64,000 bases of DNA from DATAXI01 sp963756185 (GTDB lineage: Bacteria; Verrucomicrobiota; Verrucomicrobiia; Chthoniobacterales; Chthoniobacteraceae): NCBI GenBank assembly GCA_963756185.1, contig CAVWMS010000001.1, positions 992,001 through 1,056,000 of the forward strand, in the 5' to 3' direction. The notes under the pieces were generated by a model, which saw only the letters and a program-made list of their open reading frames with translations, ran no database searches and was not told the DNA's origin. A program made the translations under genes and the position numbers. Within the stretch, counting starts at the first letter, position 1; every line of letters starts with the position of its first letter. Positions 44,096 through 53,114 of this stretch are shown here, piece by piece.

Positions 44096-45597
44096 TTCAG
44101 GCCGTCGAAGAGCTGCGGATGGTCGTCCTCGCCCGTCAGGAGGCCGGTCCGGTTGCGGCGCCGTTCCATCACGTATTTGTCCAGGTTCGGGTCCACCGGC
44201 ACCGGGTAATCGCCGTTGAAACAGGCCAGGCAGAAATTGATTGCCGGCTGGCCCGTGGCGCGCACCATCGCCTCAGCGGACAGGTAACCGATGGAATCCG
44301 CGTCCAGGTATTCGCGGATTTGGTCCAGTGTGCATTGGTTGGCCAGCAGGTTGCGCGGATCGGGAAAATCGATGCCGTAATGGCACGCGTGCCGGTGCGG
44401 CGGGCAGGAAATCCGCATGTGCACTTCCTTCGCGCCCGCCTCGCGCATGTTGACCACGCGCGCCCGCGCCGTCGTGCCGCGCACGATCGAGTCATCGACC
44501 ACGACGACCCGTCTCCCCGCCACGGCCTCCTTGATGAGGTTCAGCTTCACCCTCACATTGAAGTCGCGGATCATCTGCGTCGGCTGCAAAAATGTCCGCC
44601 CGATATAGTGGTTCCGCACGAAGGCATGCTCGAACGGGATGCCCAGCTCCTCGGCAAAACCGAGCGCTGCGTAGGTTCCCGAATCCGGCACCGGCACCAC
44701 CAGGTCCGCCTCCGCGGGATGCAGCCGCGCCAGTTCACGCCCCATCTGCGTGCGGATCCGCGCCACGTTGGTGTTGGCGATGATGCTGTCCGGGCGGGCA
44801 AAGTAAACCAGCTCGAAGATGCAGAACGCCTGCTTCTCCTCGCCGAATGGAAACTCGGATCGATACCCGTGCTCGTCGATGATAATGACCTCGCCCGGCT
44901 CGACCTCGCGGATGAATTCCGCGTGAATCAAGTCAAGCGCGCACGTTTCGCTCGACAGGATATAGGCCCCCTCGAGCTTGCCGAGCACCAGCGGTCGAAA
45001 CCCAAACGGATCGCGCACGCCGATGATCTCCCGGTCGCTCATGATTACCAGCGTGAACGCCCCCTGGACTTTCCGCAGCGCCCCGAGCACGCCGGTGGTG
45101 GAATTCGGCTGCGCCAGCAGATGGAGGATGATCTCGCTGTCGACCGTCGTCTGAAAAATCGACCCCGACTGCTCCAATTCGTCCCGCAGCCAGGAGGCGT
45201 TGATGAGGTTGCCGTTGTGCGCGATTGCCAGTTGCCCGCGGCCCGTCTCGCCGATGAGCGGCTGGGCGTTCTTGATATTGCTCGAGCCCGTGGTCGAGTA
45301 CCGCACGTGGCCGATCGCCCGCATCCCCTTGAGCCCGACCAGGTCCGGCTCGGAAAAAACCTGCCCCACCAGCCCCATCGCCACATGCCGGCGAAACTGG
45401 CTGTTCGGCCCCTCGGAGGTCACGATCCCCGCGCTCTCCTGCCCGCGGTGCTGCAGCGCAAACAGGCCGTAGTAAGTCAGGTAGGCCGCATTCGGATGGC
45501 CGAAGACTGCGAAGACGCCGCACTCGTGACGGGGTGTATGGGAACTGTTCAAATGGGAAAGCCGGTCGCGGCGCTTTTCAAGATTGTATTTACCCAA
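44092..45597 (-). CDS. purF: Amidophosphoribosyltransferase
   Basis: PurF commits PRPP to purine synthesis. After a leader of about 24 residues, processing would expose the catalytic Cys in HECGVFAVFGHP. The glutaminase domain continues YGLFALQHRGQESAGI and IAHNGNLIN. The PRTase domain has VVVVDDSIVRGTT. Cys residues in FCIFELVYFARP, HACHYGIDFPD and CLACFNGDYP fit the 4Fe-4S form of PurF. At 501 residues it is full length. A TTG at 45552 is an alternative start that would shorten the leader. Confidence 0.95.
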   Translation of the reverse strand: MGKYNLEKRRDRLSHLNSSHTPRHECGVFAVFGHPNAAYLTYYGLFALQHRGQESAGIVTSEGPNSQFRRHVAMGLVGQVFSEPDLVGLKGMRAIGHVRYSTTGSSNIKNAQPLIGETGRGQLAIAHNGNLINASWLRDELEQSGSIFQTTVDSEIILHLLAQPNSTTGVLGALRKVQGAFTLVIMSDREIIGVRDPFGFRPLVLGKLEGAYILSSETCALDLIHAEFIREVEPGEVIIIDEHGYRSEFPFGEEKQAFCIFELVYFARPDSIIANTNVARIRTQMGRELARLHPAEADLVVPVPDSGTYAALGFAEELGIPFEHAFVRNHYIGRTFLQPTQMIRDFNVRVKLNLIKEAVAGRRVVVVDDSIVRGTTARARVVNMREAGAKEVHMRISCPPHRHACHYGIDFPDPRNLLANQCTLDQIREYLDADSIGYLSAEAMVRATGQPAINFCLACFNGDYPVPVDPNLDKYVMERRRNRTGLLTGEDDHPQLFDGLK

Positions 45598-45667
45598 CCG
45601 GCATCCTCGAAGTCCATGCAGGAATTGAATTCCGGATATTTAAACCCTGATGAAAGCGGAGTCGAAA

Positions 45668-46414
45668 TTATAGCACCTTCTCGAGCCGCGAGCAAAGCGT
45701 CTTGAGCACCTTGAGGCGCGTGTGCCATTTGAAATTGGCCGCCACAATGTTCCATGGGGCGTGCCGGGTCGCCGTCCGGGCGAACATGTCCTCCGCGCTG
45801 ATGTTGTGCTCTTCCCATTTGTCCCGGTTGCGCCAATCCTCGTCGTTGATCTTCCACGCCTTGGCCGGATCGGCCTCGCGTTTCTTGAACCGGGCCAGTT
45901 GCTCCTCCTTGGTGATGTGCAGGTAAAGCTTCACGATGGTGCAGCCGCTGTGAAACAGCGTCTCCTCGAAGGCGTTGATTTCGTCGTAGGCCCGTTTCCA
46001 TTCATCCCGGGTGGCAAATCCTTCGACCCGCTCGACCAGCACCCGCCCATACCAGGAGCGGTCGAAGATGGCGATTTCCCCCTCGGGCGGAATCTTGCTC
46101 CAGAAGCGCCACATATAATGGTGGCGGTATTCCTCGGCGGTCGGTTTCACGACGGAATAGACGCGGATGGTCCGCGGGTCCAGCTTCTCGACCACCCGCT
46201 TGATGGCCCCGCCCTTGCCCGCCGCGTCGGGCCCCTCGAACACCACCATGATCGAATGGCGCCCGCCCACCAGCTTGCGCTGGATCGCCAGGAATTCGAG
46301 CTGATAGTCGCGCAGTTGCTCCTTGTATTCCTTCTCCGTGACCGACTGATCCTGGTCGAGTCGGTCCAGCAGGCCGCGGACTTCGTGGGCGGGCATTGGC
46401 AGGCTGATTTTCAT
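45668..46414 (-). CDS. ppk2: Polyphosphate kinase 2 family protein
   Basis: PPK2 enzymes use polyphosphate to phosphorylate nucleotides, or the reverse. The 248-residue protein has one PPK2 domain: Walker A VVFEGPDAAGKGGAIKRV, then WRFWSKIPPEGEIAIFDRSWYGRVLVERVEGF with the Walker B Asp and the lid Arg, and DEDWRNRDKWEE. The single-domain size fits nucleoside mono- or diphosphate kinases. It is in a cluster with sixA, and ppk1 is divergent. Confidence 0.93.
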   Translation of the reverse strand: MKISLPMPAHEVRGLLDRLDQDQSVTEKEYKEQLRDYQLEFLAIQRKLVGGRHSIMVVFEGPDAAGKGGAIKRVVEKLDPRTIRVYSVVKPTAEEYRHHYMWRFWSKIPPEGEIAIFDRSWYGRVLVERVEGFATRDEWKRAYDEINAFEETLFHSGCTIVKLYLHITKEEQLARFKKREADPAKAWKINDEDWRNRDKWEEHNISAEDMFARTATRHAPWNIVAANFKWHTRLKVLKTLCSRLEKVL

Positions 46415-46444
46415 GCTCGATGCGAATGGCTGCCCGGAAACCGT

Positions 46445-46915
46445 CTACCGGTAAAGCCGAATCAGCGCTTTCGCCGGAAAGAGCCACAGCAACCGCGCCG
46501 CCGGCATCTCTTCGGATAGCTCAATCGCGCCCACGGCCGCCTTGCCAAATTTCACCCGGCCCCCCGTCAACGCCCGGATCAGGCCGCTGAAATCCGGTTC
46601 ATGCCCGACCATCATCACGTCGCCCTTTGGGCGGCTCGCCACCAGGGTGTCGCATTTGCGCCGGTCGAAACCCGGCGCCAGTTCCGGGCTTCGCTCGAGC
46701 GCGATGCCCAGTTCCTTCGCGGCGATATCCGCCGTTTGCAGCGCCCGCAGCAGCGGGCTGCTCAGGATGAAATCGGGCGCCACCTTCAGCCGCTTGAGCG
46801 CCGCGGCCACCACGCGCATCTCCTCGATGCCCTCCCTGGTGAGCGGGCGCTCGTCATCCGGGCCGGCCCATTCGGGCCAGTCCGCTTTGCCATGCCGCAG
46901 CAGGTAGAGAATCAT
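46445..46915 (-). CDS. sixA: Phosphohistidine phosphatase SixA type
   Basis: This 156-residue histidine phosphatase begins with the catalytic motif YLLRHGKAD, followed by ERPLTREGIEEM, SSPLLRALQTA and MMVGHEPDFSGL with the second catalytic His. SixA removes phosphate from phosphohistidine, for example on HPt proteins. It sits between ppk2 and ppk1, as in many bacteria. PPK1 itself works through a phosphohistidine, but a direct link is only inference. Confidence 0.9.
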   Translation of the reverse strand: MILYLLRHGKADWPEWAGPDDERPLTREGIEEMRVVAAALKRLKVAPDFILSSPLLRALQTADIAAKELGIALERSPELAPGFDRRKCDTLVASRPKGDVMMVGHEPDFSGLIRALTGGRVKFGKAAVGAIELSEEMPAARLLWLFPAKALIRLYR

Positions 46916-47025
46916 GGATTCGGGCAGCGAGGTCGCCCGGGATTTCGCACGCTCGCCGCCCGGATTTCAATGAGAATGAACAAGATTCTTCCGCCCATCC
47001 TGCCGGAGCGCGCATCCGCTCCCTT

Positions 47026-47055
47026 TTCGAATTTCGAGTTTCGAATTTCGAATTT
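47026..47055. repeat. TTCGAA repeat array
   Basis: The array TTCGAATTTCGAGTTTCG and following units matches, as the exact reverse complement over 29 bp, the arm at 14007-14035. It lies 18 bp before the ppk1 start, in the region that should hold its promoter or leader. Confidence 0.85.
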
Positions 47056-47073
47056 CTCTGTATCTCTGGGGGA

Positions 47074-49235
47074 ATGCGGGATGACTTTTCGGACCCAAAA
47101 AACTTCATTAACCGGGAACTGAGCTGGCTCGAGTTCAACCGGCGGGTCCTCGAAGAGGCCCAGGACCGCGGGCAACCCCTCATGGAACGCGTGAAGTTCC
47201 TCTCGATTTTCGCGTCGAACCTCGACGAGTTCTTCGAGATTCGCGTCGCCGGCATCAAGCAGCAGATCGACAGCGGCACCGCGGACATCGGGCCCGACGG
47301 CATGACCCCGACCGAGGTCTTCGACGCCATCCAAAAGCTCGTCCACGAGATGACCGAGACAGTTTACCGGCTTTGGAACCAGGAAATCCTCCCCGCCCTC
47401 GCGGAAAACAACATCTTCGTCCGGAATGTCACAGATCTCGCCGGCCATGACGCAACGTGGGCCAGGGATTTCTTTCGCAACGAGGTCTACCCCATCCTCA
47501 CGCCGCTGGCCGTCGATGCGAGCCATCCCTTTCCGCAGGTGCTCAACAAGAGCCACAATCTCGTCATTCGCGCGCGCAAGCCGGGCACCGAGGACCCCTT
47601 GTACGCCGTCGTGCAGGTGCCGCGGGTGATTCCCCGCTTCATCCTCTCCCGCAGGAGAAGGGCGAGCCCGCCGCCTGGAATTACATTTACCTCGCCTCGC
47701 TCATCAAGGCCCACATTGGCGAATTGTTCGCCGGCCTGGAGCTCGAGGCCGCCCACGCCTTCCGCATCACCCGCAACAGCGACCTTTATATCGACGAGGA
47801 GGAAGCCGAGAACCTGTTGCGCAGCATCGAGCAAGGGCTGCGGCGTTCGAGCCGCGGCAATGTCGTGCGCCTCGAAGTCGAGCTCGATTGCCCGGAGGAT
47901 TTCCAGCAATGGCTGCTCGACCATTTCAACCTCAAGGAGGTCGGACGTCTACAAGGTCGAAGGTCCGCTGACCATGACGCACCTAACCCGCTCATCGCCA
48001 ACGAGGCCTTTGCAAAACTGAAGGACCGGCCCTTCACTCCGGCCTACGATCCCGACCTTCCGCCGCATGGCGATGTCTGGTCAATTCTGCGCCGCGAGGA
48101 CGTGCTGCTGCATCATCCCTACGAGTCCTTCGACAGCATCGTCGACCTCGTCGAGACGGCGGCAAAGGATCCCCAGGTCCTCGCGATCAAGATGACGCTC
48201 TACCGCACCAGCGGCGATTCGGCCATCGTCAACGCGCTCATCAACGCCGCGCAAAACGGCAAGCAGGTGGTGGCGCTGGTGGAATTGAAGGCCCGCTTCG
48301 ACGAGGCGAACAACATCCATTGGGCGCGAATGCTCGAGGAAGCCGGCGCCCATGTGGTCTACGGGCTGGTGGGGCTGAAGACACACTGCAAGGCATTGCT
48401 GATCGTGCGGCGGGATGAGGACCGCATCCGCCACTATGCGCATCTGGGCACCGGCAATTACCATCCACGCACCGCCCGTATTTACACCGACCTGAGCCTT
48501 TTCACCTCCGAGCCGGAGCTGACCGAGGAAGTTGCCACTCTTTTCAACACCCTGACCGGCCTCTCCACCTATCCCGGGTTCAAGAAGCTCATGGTCGCGC
48601 CGTTCGACCTCGGCAGGCGGGTGCGCGAGCTGATCGAGCATGAGCGCGATCATGCCCGCCAGGGCAGGCACGGTCGCATCATTGCGAAGATTAACTCCCT
48701 GGTGGATGAAAACATCATCAAGGCGCTCTATGAAGCCTCGTCCGCCGGCGTGGAGATTGACCTTATCGTCCGCGGCATTTGCTGCCTGAGGCCCGGTGTG
48801 CCGGGCGTCAGCGAGAATATCCGGGTCATCTCGATTGTGGGACGTTTTCTCGAGCACAGCCGCATCTATTACTTTGCCAATGACGGCGACCCGCGGGTCT
48901 ACCTGGCCAGCGCGGACTGGATGCCGCGAAACTTCTACCGCCGGGTGGAAATCGCCTTTCCAATCGAGACCCCCAGGCTGCGTGACGAGATCGTTCATGT
49001 AATCCTGCCGGCCTTTCTGAATGATCGTGTCAAGGCACGGGAATTGCAGCCTGATGGCACCTATATGCGCCTGAAACCACGCCCCGGTGAGAGCCATTCG
49101 CAAGCGCAGCTCTTCTTCCGGGAACGCTCCCGAAAATTCTTCGCGAGCCTGGCCAAGGCGAGCAGCCAGGCCGCCGCGGCCAAATTAGTTCCAATCGAAA
49201 TGGCCCCGGAAAACGTTAATATCGTGAATCGCTGA
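47074..49235 (+). CDS. ppk1: Polyphosphate kinase 1, three frame breaks
   Basis: PPK1 makes polyphosphate from ATP. The start reads NFINRELSWLEFNRRVLEEA and FLSIFASNLDEFFEIRVAG. The first break is a missing base near 47643, after which NYIYLASLIKAHIGELF follows. A 14-codon excursion is bounded by an extra base near 47943 and a missing base near 47984; within it the family motif DVYKVEGPLTMTHL is in another frame. The rest is intact: HHPYESFDSIVDLVETAA, LVELKARFDE, LKTHCKALLI, YAHLGTGNYHP and DLSLFT with catalytic His residues. With all three corrected the protein is full length. Confidence 0.9.
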
Positions 49236-49316
49236 TAAAATGCTCATTTAAGATAGAAAGAAGAGAGCAGGTTATGCCGGCGATTTCCCACCCCCTACGG
49301 CGCTTGAATACCTCCC

Positions 49317-49331
49317 AGGAGGCGCTTTGTG
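49317..49331 (+). promoter_or_regulatory. Strong Shine-Dalgarno site before a GTG start
   Basis: AGGAGG (49317-49322) lies 6 bases before GTG 49329, which decides that start. It can pair with CCTC just upstream (49311-49314) as a 4-bp stem, which might weaken translation. Confidence 0.6.
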
Positions 49332-52300
49332 AGGAACCAGAACTTCCCAAATCTTAATGAAGAAAGGGCGCTGCGCCCCGCGCGCCAAGTGCGGATACTT
49401 CTGGCCGGCTGCCAGGAGGGGGATGAACAGCATCTGAGGGAAATCCTGGCGCCTATATTCGCGGACCTGCATGTCGACGCGGTCCAGACTGTCGAGGCGC
49501 TCGTAGCCCGGCTCGACTCAGCCCCGGTTGACCTGGTGATGGCCTGCGAGGACGCGGCTTCGCTCGATTCCGTCGAGGTGACCGAAATCACCCGCAAGCA
49601 TGCCCCCTGGACCCCGGTAATCATCTTCTCGCGCGCGCCCAACGAGGCCGGGGTGCGGCGCGCCATCGAGGCGGGAGCGGCGGATTATATCCGGCTGGAT
49701 GAAACCTGGCAGGCCAGCATGGCTGCCCGGCGCGCCATGCGGGAATTTGAGCAGCGCCGCAAGCGCAAGGAAGCCGAGGACCGCCTGCGCAATCATATCA
49801 ATTTGCTCCAGCTCCAGCAGGTGGTGGCCACAGCGGCAAATGAGGCCCACTCCCCCGAGGATGCCGCCCAGAGCGTCCTGGATATTGCCCGGGCCTATGG
49901 CGGCTTCGAGCTTGCGCACCTTTTTTACGCAGCCGAGGAAGACCCGGCCCATGTGCGCGCGAGCGGCATCTGGAGCGGTTTCGATGCCGCAAGGCACGGG
50001 GAATTCCGCGCGCGGACCGAACGCTCCAGCACCGCGACCAGCGTTGGGCTGGTCAGCGGTGTCCTTCGCAAAGGGAGCCTCGAATGGGTGGCCGATATCT
50101 CCGCGGAGCCCCGCTTCCTGCGCGCCTCCGAGGCGGCCGGCGCCGGCCTGCGCAGCATCGTCATGGCGCCGGTGGCCGCCCGCTCGGAAACGCTGGGAGT
50201 AATTGAATTCTACGGAGCCCATCCTTTTCCCCGCGACGAGCACCTGGCCCTCGTCCTCGAATACGTGGCCACGCAACTGGGCCGTGTCTTCGAGCGCGAC
50301 CAGGCGGAGCGCCGGCTCGAGAGCCGCGCCCGCGAGCAAATGGTGCAGGCCGAATTGAGCCGCAAGGCGGTCGACGTCGTCAACCTGGACGAGTTCCTGG
50401 CCGTGACCGTGCCCAGGGTCGAGGATATGCTTCCCGGCTGCCGGAGCGTGGTTCTCGAGGCCACGCCGGATGCCAGCGCCCTCCGCCTGCGCACCCGCAC
50501 CGATACTCCGGGAGCCTATGGCTGGGAGCAACCGATCCCATGCGCCTCCGAAGGGGACCTGGGCCATGCCATGCTTTACAGCGACCTCCTGCGGATCGAC
50601 CTGATCGCACCGCATACCTGGAAAGGGGCCGAATCTCTCTCGGGCCACGTCGGTAGCGCCATCGCCGCCACCATTCGCCTGCGAAACGAGGTCTTCGGGA
50701 CCCTTGTGGCCTATAGCCCGCATCACCGCAATTTCTCGCGCAATGAGACTACTTTCCTCCGCGGCGTGGCCAACGTCGTAGCGGCGGCGGCGGAGCATTC
50801 GACAGCGTTCCACCAATTGCAGTTGCTCGGCACCGCCGTGACGCAGTCCCAGGACTCGATCACCATCACCGACTCCCAACTCGACCTGCCCGGCCCGCGC
50901 ATTCTTTTCGTCAATCCCGCCTTTACCCGGAACACCGGCTACCGGATCGAGGAGGTGCTCGGCATGAGCCCGCGCATCCTCCAGGGAGAGAATTCCGACC
51001 CCCAGTTCCTGCGCGAGATGCACCGCAGCCTGCGCGAAGGCAAGTCGGTTCACGGCGAAATGATCAACTATCGCAAGAACGGCACGGAGTTCTGGGTGGA
51101 AATCCAGATCTCCCCCTTGCGCAATGCCGCCGGGGAGATCACCCACTTTGTCGCCGTCCAGCGCGATATCACAGAGCGGCGCATCGCCGACGAACGCTTG
51201 CGCGAGAGCGAGGCGATGCTTGGCGCCGCGCAGCGGCAGGCGCACCTGGGAAGCTGGGAACTCGAATTCCATTCCCCGGAACTCGAGAAAGCGAAGCTTT
51301 CATGGTCGGACGAAGTATTCCGCATCTTCGGCTTCCAGCCGGGCGGCGTCGAGCTGACCCAGCAGACTTTTTTCGGCCGGGTTCATCCCGATGACCGCGC
51401 GATGGTGAAGGAGGTTTTCGAAAATGCGCGGCGGGAACACTCCGAGTACCGCATCGATCACCGCATCATCCGCGGCGACGGCGTGCAGCGGATCGTCCAC
51501 GAGCAAGCCACTTTCCTTTACGACGAGACGGGCGACCTGGTCAAAGTGCTCGGCACCGTGCAGGACATCACCGAGCGCAAGCAAGCCGAGGAGGAGGTCC
51601 GCCACTGGAAGGAGCGCTACGAGACGCTGATCCGCGCCAGCGGCCACATCATTTTCGATTGGGACATCACCACCGGGCGGCGCACTTATGGCGGAGACAC
51701 CGAGCGAATGCTCCGCTGGCCGCCGGACGGCCTCGGCCAGGCCCTCGAGGAATGGATCGCTCTCATTCATCCCGAAGACCGCGCGCATTTCGAACACGAG
51801 CTGGACCGGCAGATCGCGGGAAAGGAAACCATCGAGACCGAATACCGCCTGCGCCGCGGCGACAACTCCTACATCACCGTGAAGGACACCGGCTACCCGG
51901 TCCGGGACGAAAATGGAAACATGACGCGCATCCTCGGCTCGGTGGCCGACATCTCCTCGCAGCGCGAGCTCGAGGTGCAACTGCGCCGCTCGCAAAAAAT
52001 GGAAGCCTTTGGAAAGCTCGCGGGCGGCGTCGCCCATGATTTCAACAACCTGCTGATGGTCATCACCGGTTACAACGAGGTCGCCTTGAGCGACACCGCG
52101 CCCAACGACCCGCGCCGCGAATATCTCCAGGAGGTCGCCCGCGCCGCCAACCGCGCCAGCACGCTCACCAGCCAGTTGCTCGCCTTCAGCCGCCAGCAAA
52201 AACTCCAGCCGCGCGTGGTCAATCTCAACGAGGTGCTGCGCGACACGAGCAAGATGCTGGCGCGGCTCATTGGCGAGGACATCGAGATGCGGATCGAGGC

Positions 52301-53105
52301 GGCGGAAGATCTCGGCAATACGAAGGCGGACGTCGGGCAGATCGAGCAGGTGCTCATGAACCTGGCCGTCAACGCCCGCGACGCGATGCCCGGCGGCGGC
52401 ATCATCACCATGTCCACGCGCAACGCGCGCATCGAAGCCGAGAACGCCCCGGGCCCCGTTCCGGCAGGCGAATATATCCTGCTCGAGGTCGCCGATACCG
52501 GCATGGGAATGTCTCCCGAAGTGCAGGCCCGAATCTTCGAGCCCTTCTTCACCACCAAGGCGCCGGGACAGGGCACGGGCCTGGGCCTGGCAACCTGCTA
52601 CGGCATCGTCAAGCAGAGCGGCGGCGAAATCGCCGTGCAAAGCAAGGTGGGCGCCGGCACGACGTTCCAGATTTTTCTGCCCCGCGTCTACGAGGCGCGC
52701 AAGTCTTACGACATCCCGCTCGGGCCCGGCGAATTGCCGACCGGTTCCCAGACCATCCTCATCGTCGAGGATGAATTGACCGTGCGCGCGATCATGCGCT
52801 CGATCCTCCAGCGGCTCAAATACACGGTCCTCGAAGCGGCCAACGGCGCCGAGGCGATGCGCATTCTCCTCACGCCCGGCACCACCCCGCCTGATCTCCT
52901 GATGACCGACGTGGTGATGCCGGAGATGGGCGGACGCGAACTGGCCCACCGCACCCTGGCATTATTTCCCGACATCAGGATCATCTTCATTTCCGGTTAT
53001 CCGACTGCCGCCAACGAGGAACTGCTCCCCGGCTCCTGCTTCCTCGAAAAACCGTTCTCGCCAAAAACCCTCGCGGAAACAGTCGGGCGAATGTTGAAGA
53101 ATTGA
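49329..53105 (+). CDS. Large hybrid histidine kinase: pseudoREC-GAF-GAF-PAS-PAS-PAS-HisKA-HATPase-REC
   Basis: The 1258-residue soluble protein is intact. Its N-terminal receiver-like domain (about 20-130) reads DLVMACEDAAS where the phospho-acceptor Asp should be, so it is probably not phosphorylated. Two GAF domains follow (about 160-315 and 345-515). The first PAS has RILQGENSD, like a LOV domain without its flavin-binding Cys; two more PAS domains follow. Then come KLAGGVAHDFNNLLMVITGY, ATPase motifs NLAVNARDAMPGGG and TTKAPGQGTGLGLA, and a receiver (LLMTDVVMPEMGG, LEKPFSPK). The layout resembles CckA-like kinases. Confidence 0.92.
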   Translation: MRNQNFPNLNEERALRPARQVRILLAGCQEGDEQHLREILAPIFADLHVDAVQTVEALVARLDSAPVDLVMACEDAASLDSVEVTEITRKHAPWTPVIIFSRAPNEAGVRRAIEAGAADYIRLDETWQASMAARRAMREFEQRRKRKEAEDRLRNHINLLQLQQVVATAANEAHSPEDAAQSVLDIARAYGGFELAHLFYAAEEDPAHVRASGIWSGFDAARHGEFRARTERSSTATSVGLVSGVLRKGSLEWVADISAEPRFLRASEAAGAGLRSIVMAPVAARSETLGVIEFYGAHPFPRDEHLALVLEYVATQLGRVFERDQAERRLESRAREQMVQAELSRKAVDVVNLDEFLAVTVPRVEDMLPGCRSVVLEATPDASALRLRTRTDTPGAYGWEQPIPCASEGDLGHAMLYSDLLRIDLIAPHTWKGAESLSGHVGSAIAATIRLRNEVFGTLVAYSPHHRNFSRNETTFLRGVANVVAAAAEHSTAFHQLQLLGTAVTQSQDSITITDSQLDLPGPRILFVNPAFTRNTGYRIEEVLGMSPRILQGENSDPQFLREMHRSLREGKSVHGEMINYRKNGTEFWVEIQISPLRNAAGEITHFVAVQRDITERRIADERLRESEAMLGAAQRQAHLGSWELEFHSPELEKAKLSWSDEVFRIFGFQPGGVELTQQTFFGRVHPDDRAMVKEVFENARREHSEYRIDHRIIRGDGVQRIVHEQATFLYDETGDLVKVLGTVQDITERKQAEEEVRHWKERYETLIRASGHIIFDWDITTGRRTYGGDTERMLRWPPDGLGQALEEWIALIHPEDRAHFEHELDRQIAGKETIETEYRLRRGDNSYITVKDTGYPVRDENGNMTRILGSVADISSQRELEVQLRRSQKMEAFGKLAGGVAHDFNNLLMVITGYNEVALSDTAPNDPRREYLQEVARAANRASTLTSQLLAFSRQQKLQPRVVNLNEVLRDTSKMLARLIGEDIEMRIEAAEDLGNTKADVGQIEQVLMNLAVNARDAMPGGGIITMSTRNARIEAENAPGPVPAGEYILLEVADTGMGMSPEVQARIFEPFFTTKAPGQGTGLGLATCYGIVKQSGGEIAVQSKVGAGTTFQIFLPRVYEARKSYDIPLGPGELPTGSQTILIVEDELTVRAIMRSILQRLKYTVLEAANGAEAMRILLTPGTTPPDLLMTDVVMPEMGGRELAHRTLALFPDIRIIFISGYPTAANEELLPGSCFLEKPFSPKTLAETVGRMLKN

Positions 53106-53114
53106 TGGTTGCCT

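Noticed and set aside
47943..47984. Programmed ribosomal frameshift in ppk1
   Set aside because: Two opposite frame changes 40 bases apart with a conserved motif between them and no slippery sequence or structure fit sequence errors better.
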